A stretch of DNA of 64,000 nt. It comes from Rana temporaria. Taxonomy: Eukaryota; Chordata; Amphibia; Anura; Ranidae. The notes beneath the pieces are model-generated. The model saw nothing but the letters and a program-made list of their open reading frames with translations, was not told the origin of the DNA and searched no databases. How positions within the stretch are numbered: the first letter of the stretch is position 1; the number at the start of each line of letters is the position of its first letter. Location of the stretch: contig NC_053491.1 in NCBI RefSeq assembly GCF_905171775.1, positions 137,452,483 through 137,516,482 of the forward strand. Reading direction: 5' to 3'. A program made the translations under genes and the position numbers. This document shows, one piece after another, positions 21,600-34,470 of this stretch.

Positions 21600-23720
21600 T
21601 TCTAAAAAATTAGCAGAGAAGTTGGAGGTATTGCTTAGTCACAGTAGTGTGGTGGTGGTTCACCAAGTAAAGATTGGCAACAGCATAGGTTCTTTTTCGA
21701 TACTGTTCATTTACAGAACAGATACCGCCCATCTGGGTCAGTTTTTTGCTCCAGAAGGTGGATAAATGGATTTGTTAGTAGCTATGGACACTCCTTTCAT
21801 CGTTTGTACTGTGATACCATCTCCGGGAGTATCTTTTATGGCAAGTGGGAGTTTGCCCTGTTAAAACTTGGCTTTATGCATACAGTATAAGATTTGTTAC
21901 CTTTTGGATTTGGAGGACAGAGTAGGTAGAGGCGATTGAGGGTTTGAGGAGGGAGGGGTGTTTGGAGGACAGGGTGAGAAGTGAAAGGAGTGGGTAAGGG
22001 GTGGTGTAAATAGAGTGAGTGAAGGAGGGGGGGGGGTAAGAAAAGATGAATGAGGTGATTCGTTGAACCAAGATCTAAGTAGTTATTGATTGTTGCACTT
22101 ACAGATCCCAAATAGGTGACTTAAAGTGTTACTAAACCCCGTACCCTGCATTCACTATATCTGGTCTCCCACAGTACACAGAACATGGAAATTCAATAAT
22201 TTTACTAAATATAAACTGCTAAATACTTTTTCTCATCAGCAGTTCAAGCAGTGTCTGGTTGTAAGAGGAGCTTACATTCTGCTCTGACTGTCCTATCAGG
22301 CTGCAGGCTGACCCTCTGTCTGGACAGTGCTGATTGGCCCTGTGCTGATCACATGCACCCTCCCAAGAAAAAAAAAAACTCTGTAGCAATACACACCAAA
22401 CTGAGCATGTGCAGCTTGTCCCCCGGCCTCTGTTTTAGCAGGAGATTAATTGGGGACTGTGGAAGATGTGGAGAAACAGAGAATATGGGATCAAACAGCC
22501 TTTTTACACAATGCAGAGGTATTTTTTGGGGTGGAGGGGGGTCAATACTGTCAGCGCGCATTGATACCTGATGCCTCCTCCGTAGTACCGGCTCCCTGGA
22601 CCAGGGCTTTTACAGCCCTAGGGTTCTATATACTCTGTCATTCTCAAGGTCCAATGTATGGGAAGCATCCTATGAAAAAATGTCTAACTATCAGGAGCCA
22701 GTTGTACAGCTGGTTATTTTGGGCAATCCCCAGATCTGGAAATTTTTTTAAGTTTCTATTTTGTGCTTCTTACACATCCAATAGTTTAACTTTTTAGTGT
22801 AGACCAGGACAATTCTAGCTCAACAATTTAAAAATGTATTGTAGAGATATCGGCAATCAGGGATTGAATTGCTGCGGATCAACAAATCTTTGCATTAGCA
22901 ATTTAGTCTTTAGTGCCTTATTGCCACTTTTTTAGTTCCAGTTCTTGTTCAAAGCCTCAGATGAACGAGAATGAGGAGAGGCTGGTTGATAAGTTAATGC
23001 ATCTTGGGGGGGGGGGGGGGTAGAGAGAGAGCTGGACTGGGTATAGGTGAGTGGGTACGTCATGGTTGTGATTTTGCGGGATGGCAGGAGGCACCTTTAC
23101 CTCAGCAATCCAAGGAGAGCGGAAAGGAGCTGATGGCATGGTGACCCCCCCCCCCAGGCTAAGGCAGGACCTCCCCATATGCAGGCCATGCCCCTCTTGT
23201 ACACCGATCATTATTTTTTACTTCATTTATAGGAAATGTCTACATTGAGACACATCTGATAAGGAGACCCTTATTGCTTTTAATTGTTGCAAAACATGCA
23301 GAAGCACTGCCAAGTTCTATGTTGTCTCACTGTTCTGGAAGCCATAGCTAAGGGCAAGATAGAAAAGCAGAATCACAAGAGTTATATTGATAGGGAAGAC
23401 CCATCTGAGAACACCCATGCTAGCAGCACAGTTTCGATTTTGTCATGGAAACCAATCAAGGGCGGCCGATACTAAAGTTGTGTCCCTTGGGGTAATTCCT
23501 TTTTCAGGTGTGTTACCAGAAACCTATGGGAAAATCTAACCGCATTTTCCTTACTAAGGACTTTGCCATTTGCAGAAAATGCTACTTCGAAACCAGTCAG
23601 CTTATAAATCAAATCAAAATCTAATTTGTGGTAAAAAAAAAAAAAACTGTTTTGCATTCCAAGCCAGAGGTTGAAATTGACACAAGTGATGGAGAGGAAT
23701 GTCAGCTGTACCACAGAGAC
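21600..23720. other. Intergenic stretch, few landmarks
   Basis: TTAA followed by AGTGTTACTAAACCC at 22121 looks like the left end of a TTAA MITE; its right end was not found. G-runs at 22027-22036 and 23008-23020 and a C-run at 23146-23155 are simple repeats. No exon or protein similarity is recognisable. Confidence 0.35.
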
Positions 23721-23724
23721 TTCC

Positions 23725-24062
23725 AGACCCCTTTCACACTCACAGCGCGGCCGTGTTAGTGGTAAAGTTTTAGCTGCGCTTTTCGCATGCTTTTAAGCAG
23801 CCGAAGAAAGGGTTAAAAGCGCCGCTGCCGAAGTGCTTTGCAGGCACTTCGGCAACAGTGGCCATTTATTTCAATGGGCAGGGGCTCTAAACCGCTCCAA
23901 AGATGCTGCTTGCAGGACTTTTTCTAACATCCTGCAAGCGCACCACTCCAGTGTAAAAGCACTCAGGCTTTCACACTGGGGCTGCAGGGGAGGCATTTTT
24001 TTCAGGCACTATTTTTTTAGCCCTTTAGCGCCTGAAAAACGCCTCCAGTGGGAAAGGGGTCT
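23725..24062. mobile_element. MITE with AGACCCCTTTCACAC end
   Basis: AGACCCCTTTCACAC (left) pairs with GTGGGAAAGGGGTCT (right, one mismatch). Inner GAAGTGCTTTGCAGGCACTTC forms a hairpin at about 23829-23849. No clear target duplication is visible. Termini with CCCTTTCACAC also occur in the element at 29063-29460. Confidence 0.6.
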
Positions 24063-24286
24063 TATTTTAATATTAAAACCGTAACAAATATATATATTTA
24101 TGTAAATTATTTTTACAAATCAAGTAACTATAATAAGACCAATTTACACATTTCTGAGGATAGTTTCCCTTTAAAAGTTTTGTAAAGATTCTAGAAAAAA
24201 GTTCTTTTAGGGGTTCTGTAAAAAAATGTCTACAAATTGCCCAAAAATTGTGTACTAGTCTGTAGGTGGATCAAGCTTTTTGTTAA

Positions 24287-25215
24287 CCACTTAAGACCCG
24301 GACCATTATGCAGGTTAAGGACCTTACCCCTTTTTGCGATTCAGCACTGCGTCGCTTTAACTGACAATTGCGCGGTCGTGCAACGTGGTTCCCAAACAAA
24401 GTTGCCGTCCTTTTTTCCCCACAAATAGAGCTTTCTTTTGGTGGTATTTGATCACCTGCGGTTTTTATTTTTTGCGCTATAAACAAAAATATAGTGACAA
24501 TTTTGAAAAAATTCTATATTTTTTACTTTTTGCTATAATAAATAACCCCAAAAAATATATAAAAAAACATATTTTTTCCTCAGTTTAAGCCGATATGTAT
24601 TCTTTTTTATTTTTTTGGCAAAAAAAATCGCAATAAGCATTTATTGATTGCTTTGCGCAAAAGTTATAGCGTTTACAAAATAGGGGATAGTTTTTTGGTG
24701 TTTTTATTAATATATTTTTTTTTTTTTTACTAGTAATGGCGGCGATCAGGGATTTTTTTTTCGTGACTGCGACATTATGGCGGACACATTTTTGGGACCA
24801 TTGTCATTTTCACAGCGAAAGGTGCTATGAAAATGCACTGCTTACTGTGAAAATGGCAGTGAATGGGGTTAACCACTAGGGGGCGCTAAGTGTGCTCTAA
24901 TGGAGTGATTCTTACTGTAGGGGGCTTGGCTGTAGGTGTGATGTCACTGATCGTTGTTCCCTATAACAGGGAACAGACAATCAGTGTCACTGCCACAGAG
25001 AAGAACAGGGAAGGTTTGTTTACACACACCTCTCCCCGTTCTTCAGCTCCTGTGACCCGATCGTGGGACACCGGCGGCAATCGGGTCCGCGGGTCCCGCA
25101 GCTTTGGCCCGGGTCGCATGCGACCCACGGCTGGGCTCTTAAAGGCGACGTACAGTTACGTGCCTGTGCCCAGCCGTGCCATTCTGCCGACATATTGGCG
25201 TTAGGCGGTCCTTAA
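24287..25215. mobile_element. TTAA-flanked MITE, family 1 copy 2
   Basis: TTAA at 24283-24286 precedes CCACTTAAGACCCGGACC. The body follows the 1188-2285 copy closely, including AAATAGAGCTTTCTTTTGGT, GGCGGCGATCAG, CGTGACTGCGACATTATGG and CCACTAGGGGGCGCT. The right end stops at GGTCCTTAA without the final GTGG, so the right terminus has lost its last bases. It interrupts the dispersed repeat that resumes at about 25216. Confidence 0.75.
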
Positions 25216-25340
25216 AGCTAAAAGCTTTCATTGTGCAAAATTACAACCTTGGGCACCGTGTAGGCCAGCCACCAGCATTCTGACAACTGCTGAAGTCATG
25301 GGTTGAGGAGGACCATGTGGTACCTGCACACCATCCTTGC
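25216..25340. repeat. Dispersed repeat, copy shared with 16.1 kb
   Basis: It matches 16053-16170 as described there (ATTACAACCTTGGGCACCGTG onward). Sequence left of 24283 (TCTAGAAAAAAGTTCTTTTAGGGG) probably belongs to the same interrupted copy. Confidence 0.5.
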
Positions 25341-25379
25341 TTGACCCATGCTTCTCTCAGCACTGGGCACTTGTTAAAG

Positions 25380-26745
25380 GATAAGTTCACCTTTGGGAAC
25401 ACGTAGCATGTTGCCACTCCTGATTGCCTCCCTGTGACAGCGGCCAGACGATATTCTAGTACTCGCTCTCACTATTTGAAAAGAGTGCGACTATGCGGGG
25501 CTCCACCCACACGCCCATGTCATTCATGTGAAATTTTTATATTATTATACAGGCTTCACTATTTGGCTGCATTATCTTTTCATTGGGTACCGCTGGCCGT
25601 TTGGTTGGATGTTTCAACATCCCAGGTCAAGAAAATTTGGATGTATGAGAATAGCTGATGTTAGCCATACTCTTGGCATGGAATCTACACACCTACTATT
25701 CAAAGCTGGAGAACGGAGCTGTGGTCTTGGTCTGTCTATTACATGCCTGCTTTTTACAGCTTTCTGGTAAGCAGATTGGATTCCCACGTGGTGTGATGTG
25801 CTTTCCCATACACATTGAAGCTGGTGACGGGTTTATCAACTCTCCCGTCTTGGATCTACTTTTCATTTAGCGCCGCATGTGGACTTTTATGTTTTCCATT
25901 GAAGCAAGTGGTTTAGTGCCAAAGCTATGTCATCTCAGCGGTTACATTTCTTTGACCAGAAATGGGTAGCAAAATACACTGACTGTTCACTGAGATACAA
26001 TATGGTCATTGACTTTTCTTACTCACATATATTACTAGCAAGGCACAGATAGAACAGCACCCTACTTATTTTGGTTCTGTCACTAGAGAACAATGGAGAG
26101 ATTGTATACCATTATTTGATACAGTCCAAGTCTGCTGCAGTCTCGTACATCAAACAGTAGCATAAACCAGTTAAGATGAAGTCACCCTAATGAGAATTTA
26201 AGGTGCATTTTCAAGTGAGCACATACACTAGGACAGCCTTTCTTACCTCTTAACATGGAGGTGTACTTATAAACACTTTCCAGTCTTCTAATATTTATTG
26301 TATCTGCAGGTCAAGGTACATTAATCTTATGATCTCTGGGAAGAATCCCCCTATACAGAGAGCCATCCCCGCCAGAGAACATAGTTATTACTGATAGCGG
26401 CTATAATAATCACTAGTAATGATAGCATGTAAAATCTGACAGGATGGTTGTACCCTTGTTGAGCGATCAATTAACTTGGGTACATTCAGCCTGCCCACAT
26501 GTGGTTGGAATCTCGGCCGGTCCCTGCTGAACCAGCCGAGATTCAAACTATCGTCAGCTTTACGTTCCCTTTTGGACATGCTAGTTGCCTGGCTGATTTC
26601 ACTCCACTCTAACATACTGTATAGTAGTTGCAGGTTAAAATTAAAGTTAGACAGCAATTGCTGAAATATCACTTGCTTATGGAATGCAATGCTCATATTG
26701 ATAAATGAAAGGTAAATTGAATTGGCGCATTGGTAACAATGTGAC
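25380..26745. other. Non-coding intergenic stretch
   Basis: Nothing recognisable beyond short chance open frames. No element ends identified. Confidence 0.3.
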
Positions 26746-26780
26746 AACTTGTGTTATTTAGAAAAAAAATAATAATGTAA

Positions 26781-27699
26781 TGTGTTGTCTTTTTAAAACA
26801 TTAACATATAAAGAGCAAACTGTGTTCTGTGTGCATACACAATAAATAAAATGCTCAAGTGCTGATCAATGAAATATCCAATGTGTGTCCAAGTCTTCAA
26901 CGTTTCAAAGGTGCATAAATCAGCAAAAATCAACTCCAACGTATCAGAAAAAATATAAGAATAGATATACACACACACACACACAAATCATTCACATTTT
27001 CTGAAATTATTGAAGTTCATAAAAAGTGTGATGGAGAAGAAAAAAAGGTATCCCATCTTGCAAATCCGTAATTAAGTTTATTAAGTAAAAAGTATTTAAA
27101 AAAGCACTACCACTAGTACTACAGAGTAATACACAGCTGTAAACAGAATCATCTGCGTTCCACAGACTGCAAACTCCAAAACCGGAAGTGACGTAGTGAC
27201 GCTAAAAGCTCCTACCTACGCGTTTCATCATACAGACGTCATCAGGAGTGGCTGCTCCTGATGACGTCTGTATTACAAAACATGTAGAACAGAACTTTCA
27301 ACGTTGCTTCCGGTTTTGGAGTTTCCAGTCTGTGGAACTCAAGGCGTCCCAGACGATTCTGTTTACAGCTGTGTATTACTCTGTAGCACTAGTGGTAGTG
27401 CTTTTTTAAATACTTTTTATTTAATAAACTTTTAATTACAGATTTGCACAATGGGATCCATTTTTTTTCTTCTCCATCTATATGTGAGTGTATGGAACGA
27501 TCGTGGATGTCGAGGAGGAAACGCAGAACAATGAGTTGAATCTATTTTAAGGCCTTTCACCCCTGCAGGGGTAAATCCCTTTGGTGAGTGCGGACCTGAG
27601 GGGAGAGCACGTGTGAAGAGTCACCATATCCGCTAATTATAATAACCTTTTTCACTTCACCGTCCCACTTTTGTGAACTTTAAACATTATAATGATTGT

Positions 27700-27742
<43 letters not shown>

Positions 27743-27928
27743 TTTCTTATATTTTTTGTTGATATGTTGGAGTTGATTTTTTGCTTATTTATTCACTTTT
27801 GAAACTTTGAAGAATTGGACACACATTTGATATTTTCATTGATCAGCACTTGAACATTTTATTTATTGTGTATGCACACAGAACATGGTTTGCACTTTAT
27901 ATGTTGATGTTTTAAAGAGACAGCACAT
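26781..27928. mobile_element. 1.15-kb foldback insertion with ACGCGTTTC core
   Basis: The left outer arm (about 26781-26985) pairs with 27745-27928. The left inner arm (about 27028-27240) pairs with about 27250-27475. The core reads CTACGCGTTTCATCAT, then GACGTCATCAGGAG, a short loop, CTCCTGATGACGTC. An AATAAA lies in the inner right arm (about 27422). The insertion is flanked by near-identical repeats TGTGTTATTTAGAAAAA plus about 13 more bases (26750-26780 and 27929-27958). No protein is encoded. Such long duplications are unlike those of hAT, Tc1 or piggyBac elements. Confidence 0.8.
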
Positions 27929-27987
27929 TGTGTTATTTAGAAAAATTAAATAATGTAAACTAGGGGTAGGCCTGCTTGCCCTTGAGC

Positions 27988-28070
27988 AGTGTTTCCCAAC
28001 TTTTTACCATGAAGGAACCCTTTGCAAAAAGTCCAAGATCTCGGGAACCCCTGAAAAAAATTGTACATTG
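27988..28070 (+). mobile_element. hAT left end (truncated)
   Basis: CAGTGTTTCCCAACTTTT followed by GGAACCC and CTCGGGAACCCC resembles hAT termini of the CAGTGGTTCTCAACC type seen intact at 31848-32400. The right terminus was not found. Confidence 0.5.
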
Positions 28071-28811
28071 GATGTGATCAGCGAGCTGTAGATATAACCA
28101 CCATTATTGTAGAAATAGCTTTTACATAATAGAATAAATATAAGAACTCACCTGACACTGACCTTATAGTGTGAAAAGGGTGCATGGAAATCAATAGTTT
28201 CTTATGTCCTTGCAGAGACCTACATTGGAAAAAGTCCAAAATATTCAAAGCAAGTCAAATTTGCACACATTTTCCATCTGTTTCTTTTTGTGCATATGCT
28301 GTGAATGAGGCCTTACTGAACTTGAACAAAGCTCTCAAATATTGAGATTCATAAATAGAACAGCAGACTATGGGAACAGTTGGGCCTTGTTCACAACATA
28401 CATGCATAAGAATTGATGGAAAATGGTGCAGATTTGTCTTATTCACTTCATGCACAGAGACATGCATTTTCCTTACGTAGGTCTCTAGGTTAATCGGCTT
28501 CTTTGGCGATCGCGTGCGCGCCGCGTATACTGCCGGGAAGCCGAGGATGTCATGTGACGCTCGCCTGGGATGGAAGATCCCATCTGCGGACGTTATATGA
28601 CTGGGTGGGGAAGAAAGTATTAAAAAATATTCTACTCACCTAGGTGGATGCACCATCGATCCAATGCTGCATCTGCAATCAAACACTTAGGGCTCTGGAG
28701 AGGGCGTGCGGGAGGGGCTGGCTTAGGCCTCTTTTCATAACCTGGACTGTCTCTGTGACAGCTGATAATGGGTCACGAGAATGCAGAACAAATTGCACTC
28801 CTGTGACCTAC

Positions 28812-28845
28812 AGAAGTATAGCCAAAATACTTTGGCTATACTTCT
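28812..28845. repeat. Perfect 15-bp hairpin
   Basis: AGAAGTATAGCCAAA, a four-base loop ATAC, then TTTGGCTATACTTCT. It is probably part of a repeat element covering about 28490-28850, whose outer ends I could not define. Confidence 0.7.
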
Positions 28846-29062
28846 CCTTTTAAAACAATTGGAAAGGTTTAACGTAATGCTATTTAAAGTGCATTACATC
28901 AAAATAACACTTTTGGTAAATAGTTGCTATAACGCACATAATTGCTGCACAAATGTTAATAAAAATTACAAAATTAAGCATTTAGAGGTTATTCACACTA
29001 GTCCCTTGTTTGGCAATGGCATATTTGATTGAAATCAATGCATTGCATGCCAACATGCTTTT

Positions 29063-29460
29063 GGCCCCTTTCACACATGCGGACTGTTTGTCCGTTTTTT
29101 TTTTATCCATCCGTTGACAGATGAAAAATGAACATCAATACATCTCAATGGAAAAAAACGGATGTAAATGGATGATCATCTATTTACATCCATTTCTGTC
29201 AACATCTGTCTTTTGGAACGGATCAAAGCTCTATTTTTATTCTGTTAAAAAAAAACGGATCGGACAAAAAAACAGATGTAAATGGACAAACGGTCCATTT
29301 TTGCATTAAAAAAATGGTTTCGGGACTCAAGTGTTTTATAAATCTAGCTGCCAGATGTAAAAAACAGATGTAAAAACTGATGTAAACTTCATATGTTTTT
29401 GCTTTGAGATAAAGTGACTGAATTGATCAAACGAATGGTCCGCATGCGTGAAAGAGGCCT
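29063..29460. mobile_element. MITE with GGCCCCTTTCACACATGCGG end
   Basis: The left end pairs with GGTCCGCATGCGTGAAAGAGGCC at the right with a few mismatches. The interior repeats ACGGATGTAAATGGA-like words on both strands. It is non-coding, and no target duplication is clear. Confidence 0.65.
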
Positions 29461-29464
29461 AGTG

Positions 29465-31340
29465 TTTCCAGTAATTAATTAAGAGGCATCTGGCAAAAAC
29501 GGACAAATGTGAATGTTGCTTCCTGCTCATGTGATTAGCTCACCGATTTTCTCAACTGTCTTCACCACAACATTGCGACTGATCATTTGATTATCTAGAC
29601 AGACCCACTTAGCACTCAGAAAGTAGGACTAAAGAACAGGTGTATAAAGCATCAGATCGTAAAAGGAATCAGTAGTTATACAAAACATAATAAAAGTAGA
29701 ACAGGGAATAATGCCAATGGAAGACTTTATTAATTAATAATATTTATGTATTCAGGGTTAGGGTCATTCTCGCAGTGTTTTAAGAAGTAAGATTTGGAAA
29801 AGAATGTTGGCTGTAAACACTATCGGACATTTGTAATAAATACACAGACAGTATCTAATAAGACAATATGCACACCTTCCTCCGATTGAACGCCTATCAG
29901 GAGGAAGTGAAGAGACCCATGGAGGACACAGCTCACCGCTGTCTGACCCACCACGAAGGGGTGGGTCACAGTGGCGGCATTTGATGGGGCACGGTGGCGG
30001 CATTTGATGGGCACAGTGGCATAATTTAATGGGGCACAGTGGCTGTGTGTGATGGGTACAGTCAGGCTGCAATTGATGTTTTTTTTCCCCAGAATTTTTC
30101 AGTTTGTTTGCGCCACTGGTTGTAAGCAAACATTACCCAATATAAATTAGCCTCAATCACATATTACTTTTTGTTAAAACTTTTATAAACAATGTCTCCA
30201 GGGATCAGGCTGCGCCATTTTAGGTATTATTTGCCCAGTCTGCACTGCATATTACTTCTGCCCTTTCATGTGTCTTGCTGTATTCTCGTGCATGCGTAAT
30301 AGTGCCTTGGTTTTGATCCAAAGCTCCTATGCCAAGCGTGCTCTGCCGCTCATAGCGACCTGACAGTGCAGAATTACATAATAGTTTTGCCATTCTTGTA
30401 ATGTGTGCATGTCAGGCTGCTGTGGCTAATCACTGCTATGATATGCAGTCCAATTACACCCCATGAGATTTCAGGTAACATGGGGTGATCAGTCTCACAG
30501 GTTTTGATCAGAGAGCCACTGGGAAAGGAAATCACATCCATGGGAACCTGTCAATAGATAGACGGCACTCCGAGTGTGCTGTGAAAACAGGAGAGATGCG
30601 CATGCGCCGGTGACAACACTACACAGCACGGGACGGATTATAAGAAAACAAAGCAAGTAATATCTACAAGCAGCAATCATTCGTTTTTTTTTTTTTTTTA
30701 TGCAGATTCAAATGTGATAAAGTTGTGGGGGAGAGTTTACTTTCACTTTAATGACAGAAGGGAGACCAGTTAATCAGTTTCACATTGGTTCCTATATACT
30801 TTCGCACACAGATTTTGGAATAATTCAGGTTCCCTTTACTCACAACGTTTGCTTATGCCAAATTTTCAGTGGACATATTTGTAGTTATAAGAAATCATGG
30901 GGAACTTGTATTTTTCTAAGAAAGTGAGTTCTTACGATTAACATCACGTAATGACCAATATAAGCCACATGTAATGCAGCACTGAAAGATGCACAATTAT
31001 TACAGCCTGAGGTGAAACACATAATTATGACACAAACCTTTCATGAAAAGTGCGCTATAATGCTAGCACAGGAAAAGTTCAATGTATCCTGTCCACTGCC
31101 TTTATCTGGAAGGCATTTCACCTATGCTAAAGGTATGAGGCTGGTAGACAAATTTAAATAATAGAAACACTACACAAACACAGAACACACAAATATGGTA
31201 TGTAAAGTAATCTTTTACACCAATTTCTCCATTTGGAGAAGGACATTTTCCTGCAAGTATGGCTATAGGCGTGACGGTTTACGGTGTCAAGCTGGTCCAT
31301 ACACTGAGCAAATTCTGTCTAGATCCTAATGAACCAAAAT
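29465..31340. other. Intergenic stretch with short tandem repeat
   Basis: Positions 29970-30060 carry about four degenerate units of GGCATTTGATGGGGCACAGT. A MITE-like right end GAGTTTACTTTCACTTTAA lies at 30735-30753. No gene is recognisable. Confidence 0.4.
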
Positions 31341-31349
31341 TGCTAAAAT

Positions 31350-31822
31350 TTGCTTTGAGGGTGGACAAGTCGGCACTCCCCACCCAAATACTACAGCTGC
31401 TGACTTTTAAATGGGAGACACTTATCTGTCCAGGGCACCCGCAATGTCCTCACCCAACCTGTCCCTCGGATCCCGGGTGGAGGCGCCGACATCTTCAGTA
31501 AGGCAATCAGGAAGTGAAGCCTTGTGACTTCACAGCCTGGTTCCCTACTGCGCATGCACGAGTCGCGCTGTGCATCTTGACTGGTCCCTGCTGTCTTCTG
31601 GGACCTCTGTGTCTCCCAGAAGACAAGGGGGGGAGGAGGAGGGGCTGGACATGGCGTAGATCGCCGCAGATTCTGCAGCGATCTATTAACCAGAAGTGGG
31701 AGCAAATACCTGTATTAGACAGGTATCTGCTGCCCCTCTCCCCTGAAAGGTGTAAAATGAGACACTGGAGGGGGGGAGGAACCGGATAAGCGGAAGTTCC
31801 ATCTTTGCGCGGGAACTCCACT
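31350..31822 (+). mobile_element. TTAA-type MITE, family 3 copy 1
   Basis: It shares with 33849-34276, in order, GCTGCTGACTTT, AATCAGGAAGTGAAGCC, GGTTCCCTACTG.GCATGC, and GACAGGTATCTGC followed by CCCCTGAAAGGTG. The right end GGAACTCCACT is followed by TTAA at 31823-31826. The left end is decayed. Confidence 0.65.
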
Positions 31823-31847
31823 TTAATGAACAATGGTTCATCTACGG

Positions 31848-32400
31848 CAGTGGTTCTCAACCTTCTAGGGCCGTGACCCCTTGATAACATTTCCCAAGTT
31901 GTGGGAACCCTTAACAGTAAAATTTCCGTAGCGTGGATTGTCAGCACCCAAGGCAAGACAAGTAAGTTGTGCCCCTAACTCGCAGACATTTAGCGCTGCC
32001 TGAGTCCTTTTAATGGCAACTATAATCATAGGTAGTGTTACTCACTGTGTCTCCGGCTTTGTGGTGTCTCATAGCAGTGACCCCTATGCCAAAATCAGAA
32101 GATAGGGTCTCCTCCAGCCCCTTCCACTTCACATTCCTCACCAGTCAGCTCACCTCTAGTCTCTGTCCTGCAGCCATGCCATGAATTGAATGGGCGCCTG
32201 CGAAAAGGCTGAGTTGGCAGCCACGGCTCCAGGAACAGCCCAGCTGGATGGCCACAGGCTCCAGGGATAGCCCTGCTGGGCGGCTGCAAAAAGGCTGGGA
32301 GAGCAGTGCGGGCTTCAGGAACAGCCCAGGATTCGGTGACCCCTGGCAAATCTTTATTCGACCACCGAGGGGGTCCCGACCCCCAGGTTGAGAACCACTG
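31848..32400. mobile_element. hAT-type element, CAGTGGTTCTCAACC ends (553 bp)
   Basis: CAGTGGTTCTCAACC and GGTTGAGAACCACTG are perfect 15-bp inverted ends, a terminus widely known from vertebrate hAT (Charlie-like) elements. ATCTACGG (31840-31847) and ACCTACGG (32401-32408) form an 8-bp duplication with one mismatch. The right part shows GGGGGTCCCGACCCCC. No transposase is present. Confidence 0.88.
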
Positions 32401-32409
32401 ACCTACGGC

Positions 32410-33470
32410 AAGCCCATGGATCAAATAACTTTATATTTATAATCCTCTGCTGAATATGACAGCTTGCATGGTTGTATGTGGTTCTCATTTGTTAATGGAA
32501 ATTCCTGCAGGGCAGTGCAGATCTGCATATAACCAGACAGAATACAACGTTTTTGGTATTCTCACCATACAGATACAGATCTACACAGACATCCAATCCA
32601 GAAGTCAATAGACAATGAAGGACAGATGTTATATTTATTGAAAAATGGCGTTGTAAAGGCAGTGGTAACCTTTGGTCTATGCCTCTAGGGGTTCTCCACA
32701 CACCGTATGCAGTGACCTGCGATTTTTTTTCTCCACTTGATCAAAAAATAAATGAATGTGCCTCATTCACACCACAAGACTGTCTTGAAGTGGGTTGCAG
32801 TGCGTGCAATTTTCCGCAACTGCATCTCTGTTGCAGTGCATAAAAATACAAGTGAATATACTAATGTGCAAACCAAATAACTATAAATAAAGCCGAGTAG
32901 CTGCCAACATGAAAAGGTGTTCCCACACAGTGATAATTAAATAAAGATATACTGTATATGGCGCTCAGTGAGCAATACAATCTTAATAATCTTCAATTGA
33001 TCATAAAGCCAGATGACCTCACTTCCATTTCCACTTACGTTGTGGCCGAGACCAGAAGCACTGTTATATGTGAAGCCGTTTGTTCTGAATTTAAACTGTA
33101 AATTTACTGCTTTTTTTTAATAAACTATTTATTGAACTACTACACCATGGAGATCCCTTTATGTTGCATGTGAACATTATATGGGGGGAAGTGAGGACCT
33201 GTCTAAAGATATCGTTGGTATCCGTGGAAATCCTTTCCTGTCTGATTGGAGATCACAGGAGTAGGAATTCTCTGCGTGGATCCTGGAAACACATATTACA
33301 TACAAGCCCAACTAGACCCGTAGGGGTCTTTATCTGAGGCGAGAGGCTGGGGGCAAACTACTGGTGCACTACAGATGGTGGAAGTTGTATATGATCTGGA
33401 CTTATTGGATTCTATTTTTCATTTAAGACATTTATTTGATTGAGCACCTTTATTATATATTGCATTGTCA
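32410..33470. other. Intergenic stretch, possible foldback arm
   Basis: No gene is visible. ATCTTCAATTGATCATAAAG at about 32989-33008 has an inverted match (CTTTATGATCAATTGAAGA) at about 36632-36650, beyond the LINE. This suggests a foldback element later split by insertions. AATAAA motifs occur at about 32941 and 33119. Confidence 0.4.
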
Positions 33471-33476
33471 CTTTAA

Positions 33477-34470
33477 CCACTTCCATACCGGGCCTATTCT
33501 GGCACTTCTCTCCTACATGTAAAAATCATATTTTTTTTGCTAAAAACTACTCAGAACCCCCAAACACTATATATATATATATATTTAAATTAGCAGACAC
33601 CCTAGGGAATACAATGGCGGTCATTGCAACTTTTTAGCTCGCACGGTATTTGCGCAATAATTTTTCAAACGCTTTTTGTTGGGAAAAAATGGTTTTATAA
33701 ATAAAAAAAAAATAACAAAACAGTAAAGTTAGCCCAATTTCTTTTGTATAATGTGAAAGATTATGTTACGCTGAGTAAATAGATACCTAAAATGTCACAC
33801 TTTAAAATTGCGCACACCCATAGAATTGCGCCAAACTTCGGTACTTAAAGCGGCGGTCTACCCAAATGTATTTATTTTTAAAAGCCAGCAGCTACAAATA
33901 CTGCAGCTGCTGACTTTAAAAAAAAAATGGACACTTACATGTCTAGCGCGCCCGCGATGTCGGCAGAGGAGGCCAAACTCAGTGAGGGAATCAGGAAGTG
34001 AAGCCTTGCCCCTTCACTGCCCGGTTCCCTACTGTGCATGCGCGAGTAGCGCGGCGCACCATCATTTGTCCCCCGCTCTCTCCTGGTACCAGTGTGTTTC
34101 CCAAAAGACAGCAGGGGGGGGGCACCGGATGTAGACTCCCGGGCATAGATCAGCGCATTATCTGCAGGAGTGGGTGAAAATACCTGTCCTAGACAGGTAT
34201 CTGCACTAACCCCCCCCTCCCCCCTGAAAGGTGCCAAATGTGACACCGGAGGGTTCCAAAAAGTGGAAGTTTCATTTTTGTGCGTCCATAGGTGACGCTT
34301 CTATTTTTTTTACAGGTTACCAGTTTAGAGTTACAGAGGTCTAGTGCTAGAATTATTGCTCGCGCTCTAACGCACGCGGCGATACCTTTACATATGTGGG
34401 GCAGGACTTGCGTGTATGTTCGCTTCTGAGCGTGAGCTACCGGGGACAGGGGCATTTTAACATTTTTATA
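33477..34470 (+). mobile_element. Shared module with TTAA/CCACTT left end
   Basis: TTAA at 33473-33476 precedes CCACTTCCATACCGGGCC, a TTAA-family terminus. The module follows: AGGGAATACAATGGCGG, CACGGTATTTGCGC, ATGTTACGCTGAGTAAAT, then after an insertion ACAGGTTACC and GTTCGCTTCTGAGCG. The right end is lost where the LINE begins near 34470. The same module elsewhere carries hAT ends. Confidence 0.6.
33849..34276 (+). mobile_element. TTAA-type MITE, family 3 copy 2 (nested)
   Basis: TTAA at 33845-33848 precedes AGCGGCGGTCTACCC. The right end GTGGAAGTTTCATTTT is decayed, followed by host module sequence GCGTCCATAGGTGACGC. Internal order matches the copy at 31350-31822. Confidence 0.65.

Noticed and set aside
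25434..25870. Three overlapping plus-strand frames of 70-80 codons
   Set aside because: They have no common frame, no acceptor or donor pair and no recognisable family.
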